From: Falsiphaeobacter marinintestinus
GTDB lineage: Bacteria; Pseudomonadota; Alphaproteobacteria; Rhodobacterales; Rhodobacteraceae
Assembly: GCF_007923355.1 (NCBI RefSeq)
Contig: NZ_VOGO01000011.1
Coordinates: 62,001-126,000 of the forward strand
Reading direction: 5' to 3'
DNA length: 64,000 nt
Made by a program: the position numbers and the translations under genes. This document shows, one piece after another, positions 8,138 through 16,950 of this stretch. Each line of letters begins with the position of its first letter. Within the stretch, counting starts at the first letter, position 1. The notes under the pieces are model-generated. The model made no database searches and was not told the origin of the DNA. It saw nothing but the letters and a program-made list of their open reading frames with translations.

Positions 8138-9286
8138 ATGGACCAGAATCACAAAAAGCCGGAGTCGGCCAGCCGCCGGAACTTTCTGAAACTTGCCGGA
8201 ACGGGCAGCTTTACAGCGGCCATGGTCGCGGGGGCTGCGGGTACTCTCTGGTCCACCGAGGCCGCCGCGCAAACTGCCAAGGAAGAGAAAGATCGCGAGA
8301 AGGCCGCAGCGCACGTGATGACACTGGCCACCGCCTATGTGCTGGGGGCATCGCGCAGCTATCCGATCATGCAGCTCGACCTTAAAGAAAACATTCAGAA
8401 CGCCACCAACGGCAAGGTCTATGTCAAATTGGCCCCCGGTGGACAGCTTGGCGCAGGCGGTGCGCTGGTTCAGAAAGTGCAGGGCGGTACCATTCAGGCT
8501 GCCCAGCATTCGCTGTCGAACTTTGCCCCTTTTGCAGCCACCGTTGACCTGATCAACATGCCTTATCTGTGTGGCTCCAATCAGCGGTTCACCAACCTTG
8601 TGAACTCGGATCACTGGAAAACCGAGGTTCATCCCAAGGTCGAAGCCGCAGGGTTCAAAGCGCTGTTCTATGTCAATATCGACCCACGTGTGGTTGCTGT
8701 CCGCAAGGGCGGCGCTGGGGCGGTGATCAGCCCGTCGGATCTGTCTGGCGTAAAGTTTCGCGTGCCCGGGTCGAAGATGCTTCAGCAGTATTACCGTATG
8801 GTCGGTGCAAATCCGACGCCGGTTGCATGGGGCGAAACACCTTCAGCGATCAAGCAAGGCGTGGCCGACGCGCTTGATCCGTCGGTCGGGGCGCTTTACG
8901 TCTTTGGCTTCAAGGACATTCTCAGCCATGTGACCTTCACCCAGGCCGTGCCGGACAGCCAAGTGTATTCCTGCAACCTGGAATGGTTCAACAGCCTGCC
9001 GGCTGATGTGCAGGAAGGTGTCATGTGGGGGTCGGAAATGACCGCTCACCAGAACCTGTCCAAAGTTCCGTCTGCCCGCGCCCACGCGATGTCTGAGCTG
9101 GCGAAATCCGGTGTGCAATTCCATTCGCTTAGCGACGATCAGCTGGCAGAATGGCAAGCCGCAGGCGGGTATCAGCGCCCCGAGTGGGATGCGTTCAAGA
9201 CCGAGCTTGCCGGATCGATGGAAGCCTTTGCCAAGCTTGAAGAAGCGGCCGGTACGCAGGGCAAATACTACGTCCACGACGCATAA
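8138..9286 (+). CDS. TRAP transporter substrate-binding protein (DctP type), Tat-exported
   Basis: The 382-residue periplasmic receptor has a twin-arginine signal (SRRNFLKLAGTGSF, residues 12-25, then an Ala-rich h-region ending EAAAQ). The DctP fold follows, with APGGQLGAGGALVQKVQGGT and the hallmark KGGAGAVISPSDLSGVKFRVPGSKM region holding the conserved Arg that binds carboxylate or sulfonate groups. A GGAGGA-like site (CGGAGGA) precedes the ATG. It is followed by dctQ, dctM and sulfonate-catabolic genes, so the likely ligand is 2,3-dihydroxypropane-1-sulfonate (DHPS) or a close C3 sulfonate (inference). Export by Tat is unusual but known for TRAP receptors. Confidence 0.9.
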   Translation: MDQNHKKPESASRRNFLKLAGTGSFTAAMVAGAAGTLWSTEAAAQTAKEEKDREKAAAHVMTLATAYVLGASRSYPIMQLDLKENIQNATNGKVYVKLAPGGQLGAGGALVQKVQGGTIQAAQHSLSNFAPFAATVDLINMPYLCGSNQRFTNLVNSDHWKTEVHPKVEAAGFKALFYVNIDPRVVAVRKGGAGAVISPSDLSGVKFRVPGSKMLQQYYRMVGANPTPVAWGETPSAIKQGVADALDPSVGALYVFGFKDILSHVTFTQAVPDSQVYSCNLEWFNSLPADVQEGVMWGSEMTAHQNLSKVPSARAHAMSELAKSGVQFHSLSDDQLAEWQAAGGYQRPEWDAFKTELAGSMEAFAKLEEAAGTQGKYYVHDA

Positions 9287-9391
9287 TCACACTGCTGGGG
9301 CCCCTCATATGGAGGGCCTCAGTTTCCTTCGTTTCCAGATCGGCGCGCAACGTGCCGTCGGTCTTTCCATCCTTTGACGACGGGGCGTGTG

Positions 9392-9904
9392 ATGACTTTC
9401 CTAAAACAATTGGATCAGAATGCCGAACGCTGGCTTCTTCTGGTGTTCTACGTGATGCTTGTTGGCACCATGGCCGTCGAAGTGCTGCGCCGTGAGGTGT
9501 TCGCCTATTCCTCGCTCTGGGGCGAAGAAATCGTGCGCTATTCCTTTATCTATCTTGCCTGGATCGGGGCCGCGGCTGCGGTCAAGGAACGCGCCCACAT
9601 ACGCATTGATGTCTTGCTGCACTACCTTGGCCCAAGGCCGAAGGCGATGATCTATATCTTTGGCGATCTCGTGATGTTTACGGTCGCGATTATCGCGCTT
9701 TACTGGTCGTTCGAAACTGTGCTGGTGTCGGCCAAGTTCGGGTCGGTCACAGATGGTCTGCGTATTTCCAAGGTTTGGTTCCTTGCAGCTGTCCCGTTGG
9801 GTTTTACGCTGATGATCTTTCGGCTCGGACAATCCTTCGTACGAGATTTCAGATCCCTTCGAGACGGCACCCCCGTCTACGAAGGCGATAAGCTGTTTGA
9901 CTGA
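9392..9904 (+). CDS. TRAP transporter small permease (DctQ type)
   Basis: This small membrane subunit of about 170 residues has four predicted helices: about 14-34, 50-68, 88-110 and 128-148. The DctQ signature SLWGEEIVRYSFIYLAWIG and the loop KERAHIRIDVL (about 60-80) are clear. In TRAP systems it pairs with the large DctM subunit for Na+-driven import. An upstream TTG (9374) could extend it by 6 residues; the ATG at 9392 is preferred. The gap before it (about 100 nt) is the longest in the front part of the operon. Confidence 0.9.
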   Translation: MTFLKQLDQNAERWLLLVFYVMLVGTMAVEVLRREVFAYSSLWGEEIVRYSFIYLAWIGAAAAVKERAHIRIDVLLHYLGPRPKAMIYIFGDLVMFTVAIIALYWSFETVLVSAKFGSVTDGLRISKVWFLAAVPLGFTLMIFRLGQSFVRDFRSLRDGTPVYEGDKLFD

Positions 9905-9915
9905 AGGAACCCGCA

Positions 9916-11244
9916 ATGCTTTGGAACACCCTTCAACATTCGGTCGAACTGGGCTGGGATTTCTACCTGCCGGTTATCCTTTTTGTCGGCCTCATCGCCC
10001 TGGCTGTCCCGGTCTGGGCCGCGATCGGATCTGCCGCCATCCTCATGCTGGTCATGTCCGGCGACCTGCCGCTGAGTCTGGTGGGCGAAAGCCTGTTCGC
10101 AGGCATTGATGCTTTTGCCCTGACCGCTGTCCCGCTTTTCATCCTGACCGGAGACGTGCTTGTGCGGACCGGCTTGAGCCGCAAGTTCCTTGACGTGGCC
10201 GAGGCGCTGACCTGCTGGGCGAAAGGCGGCTTTGGCTCGGCGACGGTTCTGGTGTGCGGGATGTTTGCTGCCATCTCGGGATCGGACGCGGCTGGGGCTG
10301 CTGCGGTGGGCCGGATGACAATCGACCGGTTGGTCGAAAGTGGTTATCCCCGCCCCTATGCCTGCGCGCTGGTCGCTGCGGGTGCCTGTACGGGCATCCT
10401 GATCCCGCCATCCATCGCCTATATCATCATCGGCCTTGTGCTGGGTATATCCGCCTCGACCCTGTTTCTGGCTGCCCTGATCCCGGGTCTGGCCATTCTG
10501 ACATCGATCCTGATCACGAATATCGTGGTGAACCGGATCTATAACTACGAAGGCGGCGGGCTGATGACCTTTGGCGAATGGTTCGCCAACCTGCGTCGGG
10601 CGCTGGCCTCGGGCTGGTATGCCTTCATCGTGCCGGGCATTATCTTTTATGGCATCTTTTCCGGTCGGCTCACCCCGACCGAAGCTGGCGCAACGGCGGT
10701 GGTGGTTACCATCATCATGGGCTTTATCCTGGGCACTCTGAAGCTGGCGGACTTCCCGGCGATGCTGGTCAGTTCAGCCAAAGTGAACGGGATAATCCTG
10801 CCGATCATCGCGTTTTCAGCCCCGCTTGCCGAAGCTTTGGCCATTATGGGCGTGCCGCAGGGGTTTGTCGCGTCGGTGACCTCGCTAACCGACGATCCTT
10901 ACTTGCTGATCCTGATGATGATCGGCATTTTGATTGCGGCGGGATGTGTGATGGAAACCACGCCCAACATCGTGATCCTCGCGCCGATTCTAAAGCCATT
11001 GGCGGATAATATTGGCATGAACGAGATTCAGTTCTGTATCATGATGATCACCGCGCTGGGCGTCGGTTTCATCACGCCGCCGCTTGGATTGAACTTGTTT
11101 GTGGTCTCGGGCATCACAGGTGAATCGATCCTCAAGATTGCGGCGCGTGCCGTGCCTTTCGTCTTCTTCATGCTTCTGGTTGTCCTGCTGATCGCCTTTG
11201 TGCCTGCGGTTTCGACAACCCTGCTCCCAGAAATATACAAATAG
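9916..11244 (+). CDS. TRAP transporter large permease (DctM type)
   Basis: The 442-residue polytopic inner-membrane protein has about 12 helices. DctM marks include AVPLFILTGDVLVRTGLSRKF (about 74-94), the GMFAAISGSDAAGAAAVG loop (about 115-132), and GACTGILIPPSIAYIIIG (about 155-172) with the conserved Pro pair, plus GRLTPTEAGATAVVVT. It forms the transport channel with the small subunit 11 nt upstream. GAAGGA precedes the ATG. The following hpsN-like gene begins 12 nt after its stop, confirming a single transcription unit with the catabolic genes. Confidence 0.93.
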   Translation: MLWNTLQHSVELGWDFYLPVILFVGLIALAVPVWAAIGSAAILMLVMSGDLPLSLVGESLFAGIDAFALTAVPLFILTGDVLVRTGLSRKFLDVAEALTCWAKGGFGSATVLVCGMFAAISGSDAAGAAAVGRMTIDRLVESGYPRPYACALVAAGACTGILIPPSIAYIIIGLVLGISASTLFLAALIPGLAILTSILITNIVVNRIYNYEGGGLMTFGEWFANLRRALASGWYAFIVPGIIFYGIFSGRLTPTEAGATAVVVTIIMGFILGTLKLADFPAMLVSSAKVNGIILPIIAFSAPLAEALAIMGVPQGFVASVTSLTDDPYLLILMMIGILIAAGCVMETTPNIVILAPILKPLADNIGMNEIQFCIMMITALGVGFITPPLGLNLFVVSGITGESILKIAARAVPFVFFMLLVVLLIAFVPAVSTTLLPEIYK

Positions 11245-11256
11245 GACCAAACAAAT

Positions 11257-12564
11257 ATGGCTCGTGACTACCTGAAAAAGGCAACCCTGACGTCAAGGTC
11301 GGATGCAACGGACGTTCATGATACCGTGGTCAAGATCCTGTCGGACATCGAAGCCGGAGGGGATGCCGTGGCGTTGGAGTATGCCGCGAAGTTCGACAAG
11401 TACGACGGCAACGTTCTGCTGACCGCAGAAGAAATCGAAGCCGCCTGCGCCTTGGTTCCGGACAAGCTGAAAGCGGACATCCAGTTTGCCCATGACAACG
11501 TCAAACGCTTTGCCGAGATGCAGAAAACGACGGTGGCCGAGGTTGAATTCGAAGTCGTGCCAGGGTTGATCGCCGGTCAAAAGGCGATTCCGGTCGATGC
11601 TGCTGGCTGTTACGCGCCGGGGGGCCGGTATAGCCATGTCGCCAGCGCGATCATGACCGTGACCACTGCCAAGGTGGCGGGTTGCAGACACATCACGGCC
11701 TGCTCACCTCCGCGCCCCGGTGTCGGGGTCGCTCCGGCGATTGTCTATGCCGCACATATCAGCGGGGCCGACCAAATCATGGCGATGGGCGGCGTGCAGG
11801 GCGTTGCCGCCATGACATTCGGGCTGTTTGGACTGCCCAAGGCGAACATCCTTGTTGGTCCCGGCAATCAGTTTGTTGCCGAAGCCAAACGCATCCTGTT
11901 TGGCCGCGTCGGCATCGACATGATCGCCGGTCCGACCGACAGTCTGATATTGGCCGACACAACCGCTGACCCGCATATCGTGGCGACCGATCTCGTCAGT
12001 CAGGCAGAACATGGGTACAATTCACCGGTCTGGCTGGTTACGGATGACCGTGCTCTGGCTGAAGACGTCATGGCCCGCGTGCCCGGATTGATCGACGATC
12101 TACCGGACCTAAACCGGGAAAATGCCTTTGCGGCATGGCGCGATTATGCCGAAGTGATCGTCTGCGATGATCGCGAAGAAATGGCCGCAACCTCCGACGA
12201 CTATGCGCCAGAGCATCTGACGGTTCAGGCCGAGGATCTGGATTGGTGGCTCGACCGTCTGACCTGCTATGGATCGTTGTTTCTGGGCGAAGAGACAACC
12301 GTGTCGTATGGCGACAAGGCGGCAGGCACCAACCATGTACTGCCAACATCGGGCGCGGCCAATTACACCGGCGGTCTGTCTGTGCACAAATACATGAAGA
12401 TCGTCACATGGCAGCGCGCAACCCGTGAAGGCGCAAAACCCGTTGCCGAAGCTACGGCGCGGATTTCGCGGCTGGAAGGTATGGAAGGGCATGCGCGTGC
12501 CGCCGATGTGCGTCTGGCCAAATATTTCCCGGATGAAACCTTTGACCTGACTGCCAATGGCTGA
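11257..12564 (+). CDS. hpsN: Sulfopropanediol 3-dehydrogenase (histidinol dehydrogenase homologue)
   Basis: The 435-residue enzyme has the histidinol-dehydrogenase fold: PVDAAGCYAPGGRYSHVASA (about 108-127), VGPGNQFVAEAKRILFG, MIAGPTDSLILADTTADP and YAPEHLTVQAEDL, with LSVHKYMKIVTW near the C-terminus. Zn-binding Gln/His positions of the family lie in SQAEHGYN. Replacement of the histidinol motif GPSE by GPTD argues against a biosynthetic HisD. HpsN of Cupriavidus and Ruegeria oxidises 2,3-dihydroxypropane-1-sulfonate in two NAD+-dependent steps to sulfolactate. The next genes (SDR, Zn-ADH, ComDE) and the TRAP genes support the same function here. The assignment rests on context plus family. 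Confidence 0.82.
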   Translation: MARDYLKKATLTSRSDATDVHDTVVKILSDIEAGGDAVALEYAAKFDKYDGNVLLTAEEIEAACALVPDKLKADIQFAHDNVKRFAEMQKTTVAEVEFEVVPGLIAGQKAIPVDAAGCYAPGGRYSHVASAIMTVTTAKVAGCRHITACSPPRPGVGVAPAIVYAAHISGADQIMAMGGVQGVAAMTFGLFGLPKANILVGPGNQFVAEAKRILFGRVGIDMIAGPTDSLILADTTADPHIVATDLVSQAEHGYNSPVWLVTDDRALAEDVMARVPGLIDDLPDLNRENAFAAWRDYAEVIVCDDREEMAATSDDYAPEHLTVQAEDLDWWLDRLTCYGSLFLGEETTVSYGDKAAGTNHVLPTSGAANYTGGLSVHKYMKIVTWQRATREGAKPVAEATARISRLEGMEGHARAADVRLAKYFPDETFDLTANG

Positions 12565-13318
12565 CCCAAGCGATCTCTTTTCTGTGCGTGGAAAGGTTGC
12601 CTGTGTCACCGGGGCCAGTTCTGGCCTTGGTCGGCGCGCGGCAACGGTTCTGGCGCAGGCTGGCGCGCAAGTGATCGGAATTGCCCGTGGCGCTGAAGCG
12701 TTGACCGACTGGCAAGCCGAGGCCGGTGGCGACACAAGCGCCGTGGCTTTCGATGTCTCAGATCGCGACGCGCTGGGCGATCTGGCACAAGAGGTGTCGA
12801 AACCCTTTGGGTCGCCCGACATCGTGATTCATGCAGCGGGTATCAACACGCGACAAACAGCGGATGATGTCACACCCGAAGGCTGGGACATTACCTTGGG
12901 TCTGAACCTGTCTGCGCCCTTTTTCCTGAGCCAGCATTTGGTGCCGGGGATGAAAGCCAAGGGCTGGGGCCGGATCGTCAACTTTGCGTCGCTGCAGACC
13001 ACCCGCGCGTTTCCCGGTGGCATTGCCTATGGGGCCTCAAAGGCCGGAATTGCCCAGTTGACCCGTGCAATGGCCGAAGCGTGGTCCTCGCATGGCATCA
13101 CCGCAAACGCTGTCGGACCGGGTTTTTTCCGCACCAAACTGACAGCCGCCGTGTTCAACGACCCTGAACGCGCTGCGGCCAACGCCGCGCAGACCTGCAT
13201 TGGCCGCAACGGAGAACCCGAAGATCTGGACGGCCCGTTGCTGTTCTTATGCTCTGACGCCTCGGCCTTTGTGACGGGTCAGGTGCTGATGGTCGATGGA
13301 GGCTTCACAGCGAAATGA
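12557..13318 (+). CDS. SDR-family oxidoreductase, probable DHPS 2-dehydrogenase (HpsO/HpsP type)
   Basis: Classical short-chain dehydrogenase of 253 residues. The NAD(P)-binding TGASSGLGRR is at about 19-28, the HAAGIN (NAG-like) motif at about 93-98, the catalytic Ser within NFASLQ (about 138-143), and Tyr/Lys in YGASKAG (about 156-162). It ends with FVTGQVLMVDGGFTAK, as usual for the family. It overlaps the end of hpsN by 8 nt, so translation is coupled. In known DHPS loci two 2-dehydrogenases interconvert the enantiomers through dihydroxyacetone sulfonate, supplying HpsN with its chirality. This gene and the next are the natural candidates. Which one corresponds to HpsO and which to HpsP cannot be settled here. 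Confidence 0.8.
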   Translation: MADPSDLFSVRGKVACVTGASSGLGRRAATVLAQAGAQVIGIARGAEALTDWQAEAGGDTSAVAFDVSDRDALGDLAQEVSKPFGSPDIVIHAAGINTRQTADDVTPEGWDITLGLNLSAPFFLSQHLVPGMKAKGWGRIVNFASLQTTRAFPGGIAYGASKAGIAQLTRAMAEAWSSHGITANAVGPGFFRTKLTAAVFNDPERAAANAAQTCIGRNGEPEDLDGPLLFLCSDASAFVTGQVLMVDGGFTAK

Positions 13319-14313
13319 AAGCATTGGTGTACACTGGCCCCAAGGGTCTGGATTATCGTGATGTGCCCGATCCGACAGTTGGTGCCGGAGATCACTTGAT
13401 CCGGATTGCCCAGGTGGGAATCTGTGGATCAGACATGCACGCCTACCTTGGCCATGACGCCCGCCGTCCGGCCCCGCTTATTCTGGGTCACGAGGCTGCT
13501 GGCCTGATCGAAGGCGGCCCACGTGACGGTGCGCGGGTGACAATCAATCCGCTGGTCACCTGCGGCACCTGTCCGGCGTGCCGCGAAGGTCGTGACAATC
13601 TTTGTCCGACACGGCAGATCATCTCGATGCCCCCCCGCGAAGGCGGGTTTGCGGAGCTGGTGACTATGCCGGAAAGCAATCTGATTGCCGTGCCGGATAA
13701 TGTGCCGCTGACCAAGGCGGCGCTGGCCGAACCCATCGCCTGCGGCTGGCACACTGTGCGGTTGTCGCTTGAGACGCTGATCGGCGCGCGCGACACGGCA
13801 CTGGTGCTCGGCGGTGGCGCTATCGGTCTGGGGGCCGCACTTAGCCTGAAAGCGCAGGGCGTCAGCAATGTCACGATAGTCGAACCCAATCCGGTCCGGC
13901 GCGCGCATCTGATCGACCAGTGTGGCCAGCCCGCGATTGCCGAAACGCCCGACGGCACTCTGTACGATCTGGTCATTGATGGGGTCGGTTATGCGGCCAC
14001 CCGCGCGGTTGCTTCGGCTGCGACCCGGCCCGGCGGGGTGATTGGACATATTGGATTGGGTGAGGATACCGGTGGCCTCGATATCCGCCGGCTGACCCTG
14101 CAAGAGATCACGTTCATCGGCACGTATACCTATACCGCCGAAGATTTCCGCCAGACCGCCCAAGCGATCTTTGATGGGCGTCTTGGCCCGCTTGACTGGG
14201 CCGAGGTCCGGCCTTTGTCCGAAGGGGCAGCAGCGTTCTCTGACATCCGCAGCGGGGCTGTCGCTGCCCCGAAGATCCTGCTGCAACCCGAAACCGCACC
14301 GGAAAGGAGCTGA
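13315..14313 (+). CDS. Zinc-dependent medium-chain alcohol dehydrogenase (HpsO/HpsP type)
   Basis: The 332-residue enzyme has the catalytic Zn site CGSD (about 37-40) and GHEAAG (about 58-63). The structural Zn site is CGTCPACREGRDNLC, with four cysteines, and GGGAIGLGAAL (about 163-173) is the Rossmann NAD motif. The start ATG overlaps the stop of the preceding SDR by 4 nt (ATGA). It probably oxidises the secondary alcohol of DHPS or sulfolactaldehyde, working with the SDR in stereochemical inversion. This role is inferred from the conserved pairing in known hps loci. All metal ligands are present, so the enzyme should be active. Confidence 0.85.
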   Translation: MKALVYTGPKGLDYRDVPDPTVGAGDHLIRIAQVGICGSDMHAYLGHDARRPAPLILGHEAAGLIEGGPRDGARVTINPLVTCGTCPACREGRDNLCPTRQIISMPPREGGFAELVTMPESNLIAVPDNVPLTKAALAEPIACGWHTVRLSLETLIGARDTALVLGGGAIGLGAALSLKAQGVSNVTIVEPNPVRRAHLIDQCGQPAIAETPDGTLYDLVIDGVGYAATRAVASAATRPGGVIGHIGLGEDTGGLDIRRLTLQEITFIGTYTYTAEDFRQTAQAIFDGRLGPLDWAEVRPLSEGAAAFSDIRSGAVAAPKILLQPETAPERS

Positions 14314-14316
14314 CCG

Positions 14317-14721
14317 ATGTATGATAAGATTATCCTCGCCCTGTCGCTTGAACACGGCATAGGCGCGCAGGCGTTGGAAACCGCTCGCCGTTTGGGGGGC
14401 GACAGCGCCGAAATCATTGCCGTACATGTTTACGAGCCGCCGAACGCGTCAGTCAGCGCCTATCTGGACGATGATCTGGTTCAGAAAGCGTATGAAAATG
14501 CCAAGCAAACACTCACTACACGGTTCGACGACGTCGCGAATGTGAAGCCTGTGATCCTGAAAGGGCATTCCAGCCGCATGATCACGCAATACGCCACAGA
14601 AATCGGCGCGGACGCCATCATTGTCGGGTCTCACAAACCCGGCCTGGCCGATTATTTCCTGGGCACAACGGCTGCCCGGATTGTTCGCCACGCGCCCTGC
14701 GCTGTCATCGTGCTGCGCTAA
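14317..14721 (+). CDS. Universal stress protein (UspA family)
   Basis: Single Usp domain of 134 residues. It begins with the first strand MYDKIILALSLEHG and carries the ATP-binding motif GSHKPGLADYFLGTTAARIV (about 107-126), followed by RHAPCAVIVLR at the end. AAGGAG precedes the ATG by 8 nt, and the gap to the ADH gene is only 3 nt. USP-domain proteins are often encoded within TRAP operons, where a TeaD-like regulator can bind the transporter (known for the ectoine system). A comparable regulatory role for this sulfonate TRAP transporter is an inference. Confidence 0.88.
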   Translation: MYDKIILALSLEHGIGAQALETARRLGGDSAEIIAVHVYEPPNASVSAYLDDDLVQKAYENAKQTLTTRFDDVANVKPVILKGHSSRMITQYATEIGADAIIVGSHKPGLADYFLGTTAARIVRHAPCAVIVLR

Positions 14722-14746
14722 GCATTCATCCCAAAGGAGACCTCTT

Positions 14747-15253
14747 TTGTCTATCAACACCAAAATCGTTGATGATCTGGTTGCCAACGACATCAGTTTC
14801 GTCACCACCGTTCCGTGCAAACAGCTGGCCGGTGTCATTGACGAGATCGACACCCGGCCCGGAGTTCTTCATGTCCCTTCAAACAAAGAAGATGAGGGCA
14901 TGGGTCTGTGCGCCGGAGCATGGATGGGGGGCAAACGGCCCGCCATCATCATGCAGAACACGGCAATCGGGGTAACCATCAACACGCTGGCGACGTTGAT
15001 CCAGTACTACAGGATGCCGTTGCCCATGCTGATCTCATATCGGGGTGAGTTGCGCGAACCGGTTGCCTGTCAGGTCGAGATGGCATTGCACACCAAGGCA
15101 TTGCTCGCTCAGATGAACATCCCGACCTATCATTTTCACAAACAGTCGGACGCCCAGGAACTCGACATGATCCTGAAGTACACTTTCATGTGCAACAAGC
15201 CGGTCGCCATTCTGACCGATGCCAATTTCTGGGGAGGCTACGGCGACCAATGA
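14747..15253 (+). CDS. comD: Sulfopyruvate decarboxylase, alpha subunit
   Basis: The 168-residue protein is the pyrimidine-binding half of a thiamine-diphosphate enzyme. It contains TVPCKQLAGVID, SNKEDEGMGLCAGAWMGGKRP (the Glu of the TPP activation site lies in NKEDEG) and the ending ILTDANFWGG. The coding start is the TTG at 14747-14749, with AAAGGAGA 6 nt before it; the open frame upstream overlaps uspA and is not used. ComDE decarboxylates 3-sulfopyruvate to sulfoacetaldehyde. In methanogens this is part of coenzyme M synthesis, and in roseobacters it belongs to sulfolactate degradation. It overlaps comE by 4 nt. Confidence 0.9.
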   Translation: MSINTKIVDDLVANDISFVTTVPCKQLAGVIDEIDTRPGVLHVPSNKEDEGMGLCAGAWMGGKRPAIIMQNTAIGVTINTLATLIQYYRMPLPMLISYRGELREPVACQVEMALHTKALLAQMNIPTYHFHKQSDAQELDMILKYTFMCNKPVAILTDANFWGGYGDQ

Positions 15254-15804
15254 TCCGTTCTGACATTTTGAAAGACATCGCACCCATCCTGCGGGATCAA
15301 CTTGTGGTCTGCAACATCGGCCTGCCCAGCCAGGAATTGCATATGATCGACGATCAGCCGACCAATTTCTATATGCTTGGCACAATGGGATTGTCGTCTT
15401 CGATCGGGTTCGGTCTGGCGCTGGCGCAAGACAAGAAAGTCATCTCGATCGATGGGGACGGGTCGGTTCTGACCAATTTTGGTACCTTGCCGACAATTGC
15501 CAACAACGTGGCGGACAACTTCATTCTGCTGATTATCGACAACGGCAGTTATGGCTCGACAGGCGATCAGCCTACCTATGCCGGTAAAAGAACGTCACTG
15601 GCGGCTGTTGCACGGGCCTGCGGCTGCGAAAACGTGGTCGAAGTGCCCGCAGCCGACACCAAAGACGCGCTGCAAGCGGCCATTGATGGCGACAAGATGA
15701 CGATCATCGTGTCCAAGTGCGAAAGCGGCAACATCAAGGTTCCTGTGATCACGATGGACCCGGTTGTGATCCGCGACCGGTTCATGAAAGCGGTTCAGGC
15801 ATAA
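15250..15804 (+). CDS. comE: Sulfopyruvate decarboxylase, beta subunit
   Basis: The 184-residue partner of ComD carries the diphosphate/Mg2+-binding half. The motif starts GDGSVLTNFG (about 75-84) and closes with IIDNGSYGSTGDQPT (about 97-111), the typical ComE form of the GDG...NN signature. ATG at 15250 overlaps the comD stop (ATGA), coupling translation of the two subunits. Product sulfoacetaldehyde would next be cleaved by Xsc or reduced to isethionate; neither enzyme is encoded in this window. Confidence is high from motifs and pairing. Confidence 0.92.
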   Translation: MIRSDILKDIAPILRDQLVVCNIGLPSQELHMIDDQPTNFYMLGTMGLSSSIGFGLALAQDKKVISIDGDGSVLTNFGTLPTIANNVADNFILLIIDNGSYGSTGDQPTYAGKRTSLAAVARACGCENVVEVPAADTKDALQAAIDGDKMTIIVSKCESGNIKVPVITMDPVVIRDRFMKAVQA

Positions 15805-15807
15805 TGC

Positions 15808-16950
15808 GTGACCATGCTCTTTGACGCGGGCATTCATTCCACGGCGGATGCGCGCCGATTGGCGCAAAAGCGTCTGCCGTGGATGGTGTTTGACTATATT
15901 GATGGCGCGGCTGGACAGGAACATGGTGCTGCCCTCAGCGCTCAGGCGATGCAGGACATCCGACTGACACCAAGGGTTCTGCGCAATGTCGCCGCCCGGG
16001 ACCTTTCTGTATCCCTGTTTGATAAACCGGCCCTGCGCCCCTTCGGCATCAGCCCCATGGGGATGTGCAACTTGTCCGCACCCGGGGCCGATCTGATGCT
16101 GGCAAAAATCGCGCAGGAACACCGGGTTCCGCATGGCGTGTCGACGGTGGCCTCGACCAACCTGGAAACCTTGCTGAAGGCGTCTGGCGGCACCGCATGG
16201 TTTCAGCTTTATTTCACCGGTGATGGCAGCGGCACCCTGAAGCTTGTCGAGCGCGCCAAGACGGCTGGATATGACACGCTGGTGCTCACCCTGGATGTTC
16301 CCGAGGTCGGCCGCCGTCCGCGCGAGCTGCGGCACGGGTTCAAAATGCCCTTCCGTATCGGGCCACGGCAGTTTGTGGATTTTGCCCTGCATCCGCGCTG
16401 GTCGCTGGCTGCTTTGGTCGGGGGTAGCCCCAAAATGGCGAATTTCGACGGCAAGGACTATGTCTTTGATCGTACCGAAAGCCGGGCGGCTGCGGATTGG
16501 AGCTATTTCGATAAATTGCGTACGATCTGGCCTGGAAAACTGGTCGTCAAAGGCGTCCTGAACCCCGAAGACGCGCTGCGTTTGCGAGAGGCCGGAGCCG
16601 ATGCAATCCAGGTTTCAAGCCACGGCTGCCGTCAGCTGGACAGTGCCCCGCCTGCCATTCTGGCTTTGCGCGACATTCGTGCGGCTGTTGGCCCTGATTT
16701 CCCTCTGTTCTTTGATTCCGGAATTCGATCTGGCGAGGATATCGTCAAAGCCTATGTCATGGGGGCAGATTTTGTCTTTCTTGGCCGGATTCTGTTGTTC
16801 GCCATGGCCGCCAGCGGGGTCAGCGGGCTGAACATTGTGTGGAATCTTCTGAGCCAGGAGGTCAGTCTGACCATGGCGCAGCTTGGAGTGACAACAATCG
16901 CAGACCTGAAAACCCAGGATCACCTGTGGACCTGTTCGGCATCAAACTGA
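15808..16950 (+). CDS. FMN-dependent alpha-hydroxy-acid dehydrogenase, candidate sulfolactate dehydrogenase
   Basis: This 380-residue protein of the lactate/glycolate oxidase family has FDYIDGAAGQE near the N-terminus, FQLYFTGD with the active-site Tyr, LTLDVP with the active-site Asp, LVVKGVLNPEDA with Lys, and SSHGCRQLD with the catalytic His and Arg. All residues needed for FMN-dependent 2-hydroxy-acid oxidation are visible; SNHGG is changed to SSHGC. It starts 3 nt after comE (GTG, or ATG 6 nt later). A step from sulfolactate to sulfopyruvate is needed between HpsN and ComDE and no other gene fills it, so this is the best candidate (SlcD-like role, inferred). L-lactate dehydrogenase is the alternative. 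Confidence 0.8.
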   Translation: MTMLFDAGIHSTADARRLAQKRLPWMVFDYIDGAAGQEHGAALSAQAMQDIRLTPRVLRNVAARDLSVSLFDKPALRPFGISPMGMCNLSAPGADLMLAKIAQEHRVPHGVSTVASTNLETLLKASGGTAWFQLYFTGDGSGTLKLVERAKTAGYDTLVLTLDVPEVGRRPRELRHGFKMPFRIGPRQFVDFALHPRWSLAALVGGSPKMANFDGKDYVFDRTESRAAADWSYFDKLRTIWPGKLVVKGVLNPEDALRLREAGADAIQVSSHGCRQLDSAPPAILALRDIRAAVGPDFPLFFDSGIRSGEDIVKAYVMGADFVFLGRILLFAMAASGVSGLNIVWNLLSQEVSLTMAQLGVTTIADLKTQDHLWTCSASN

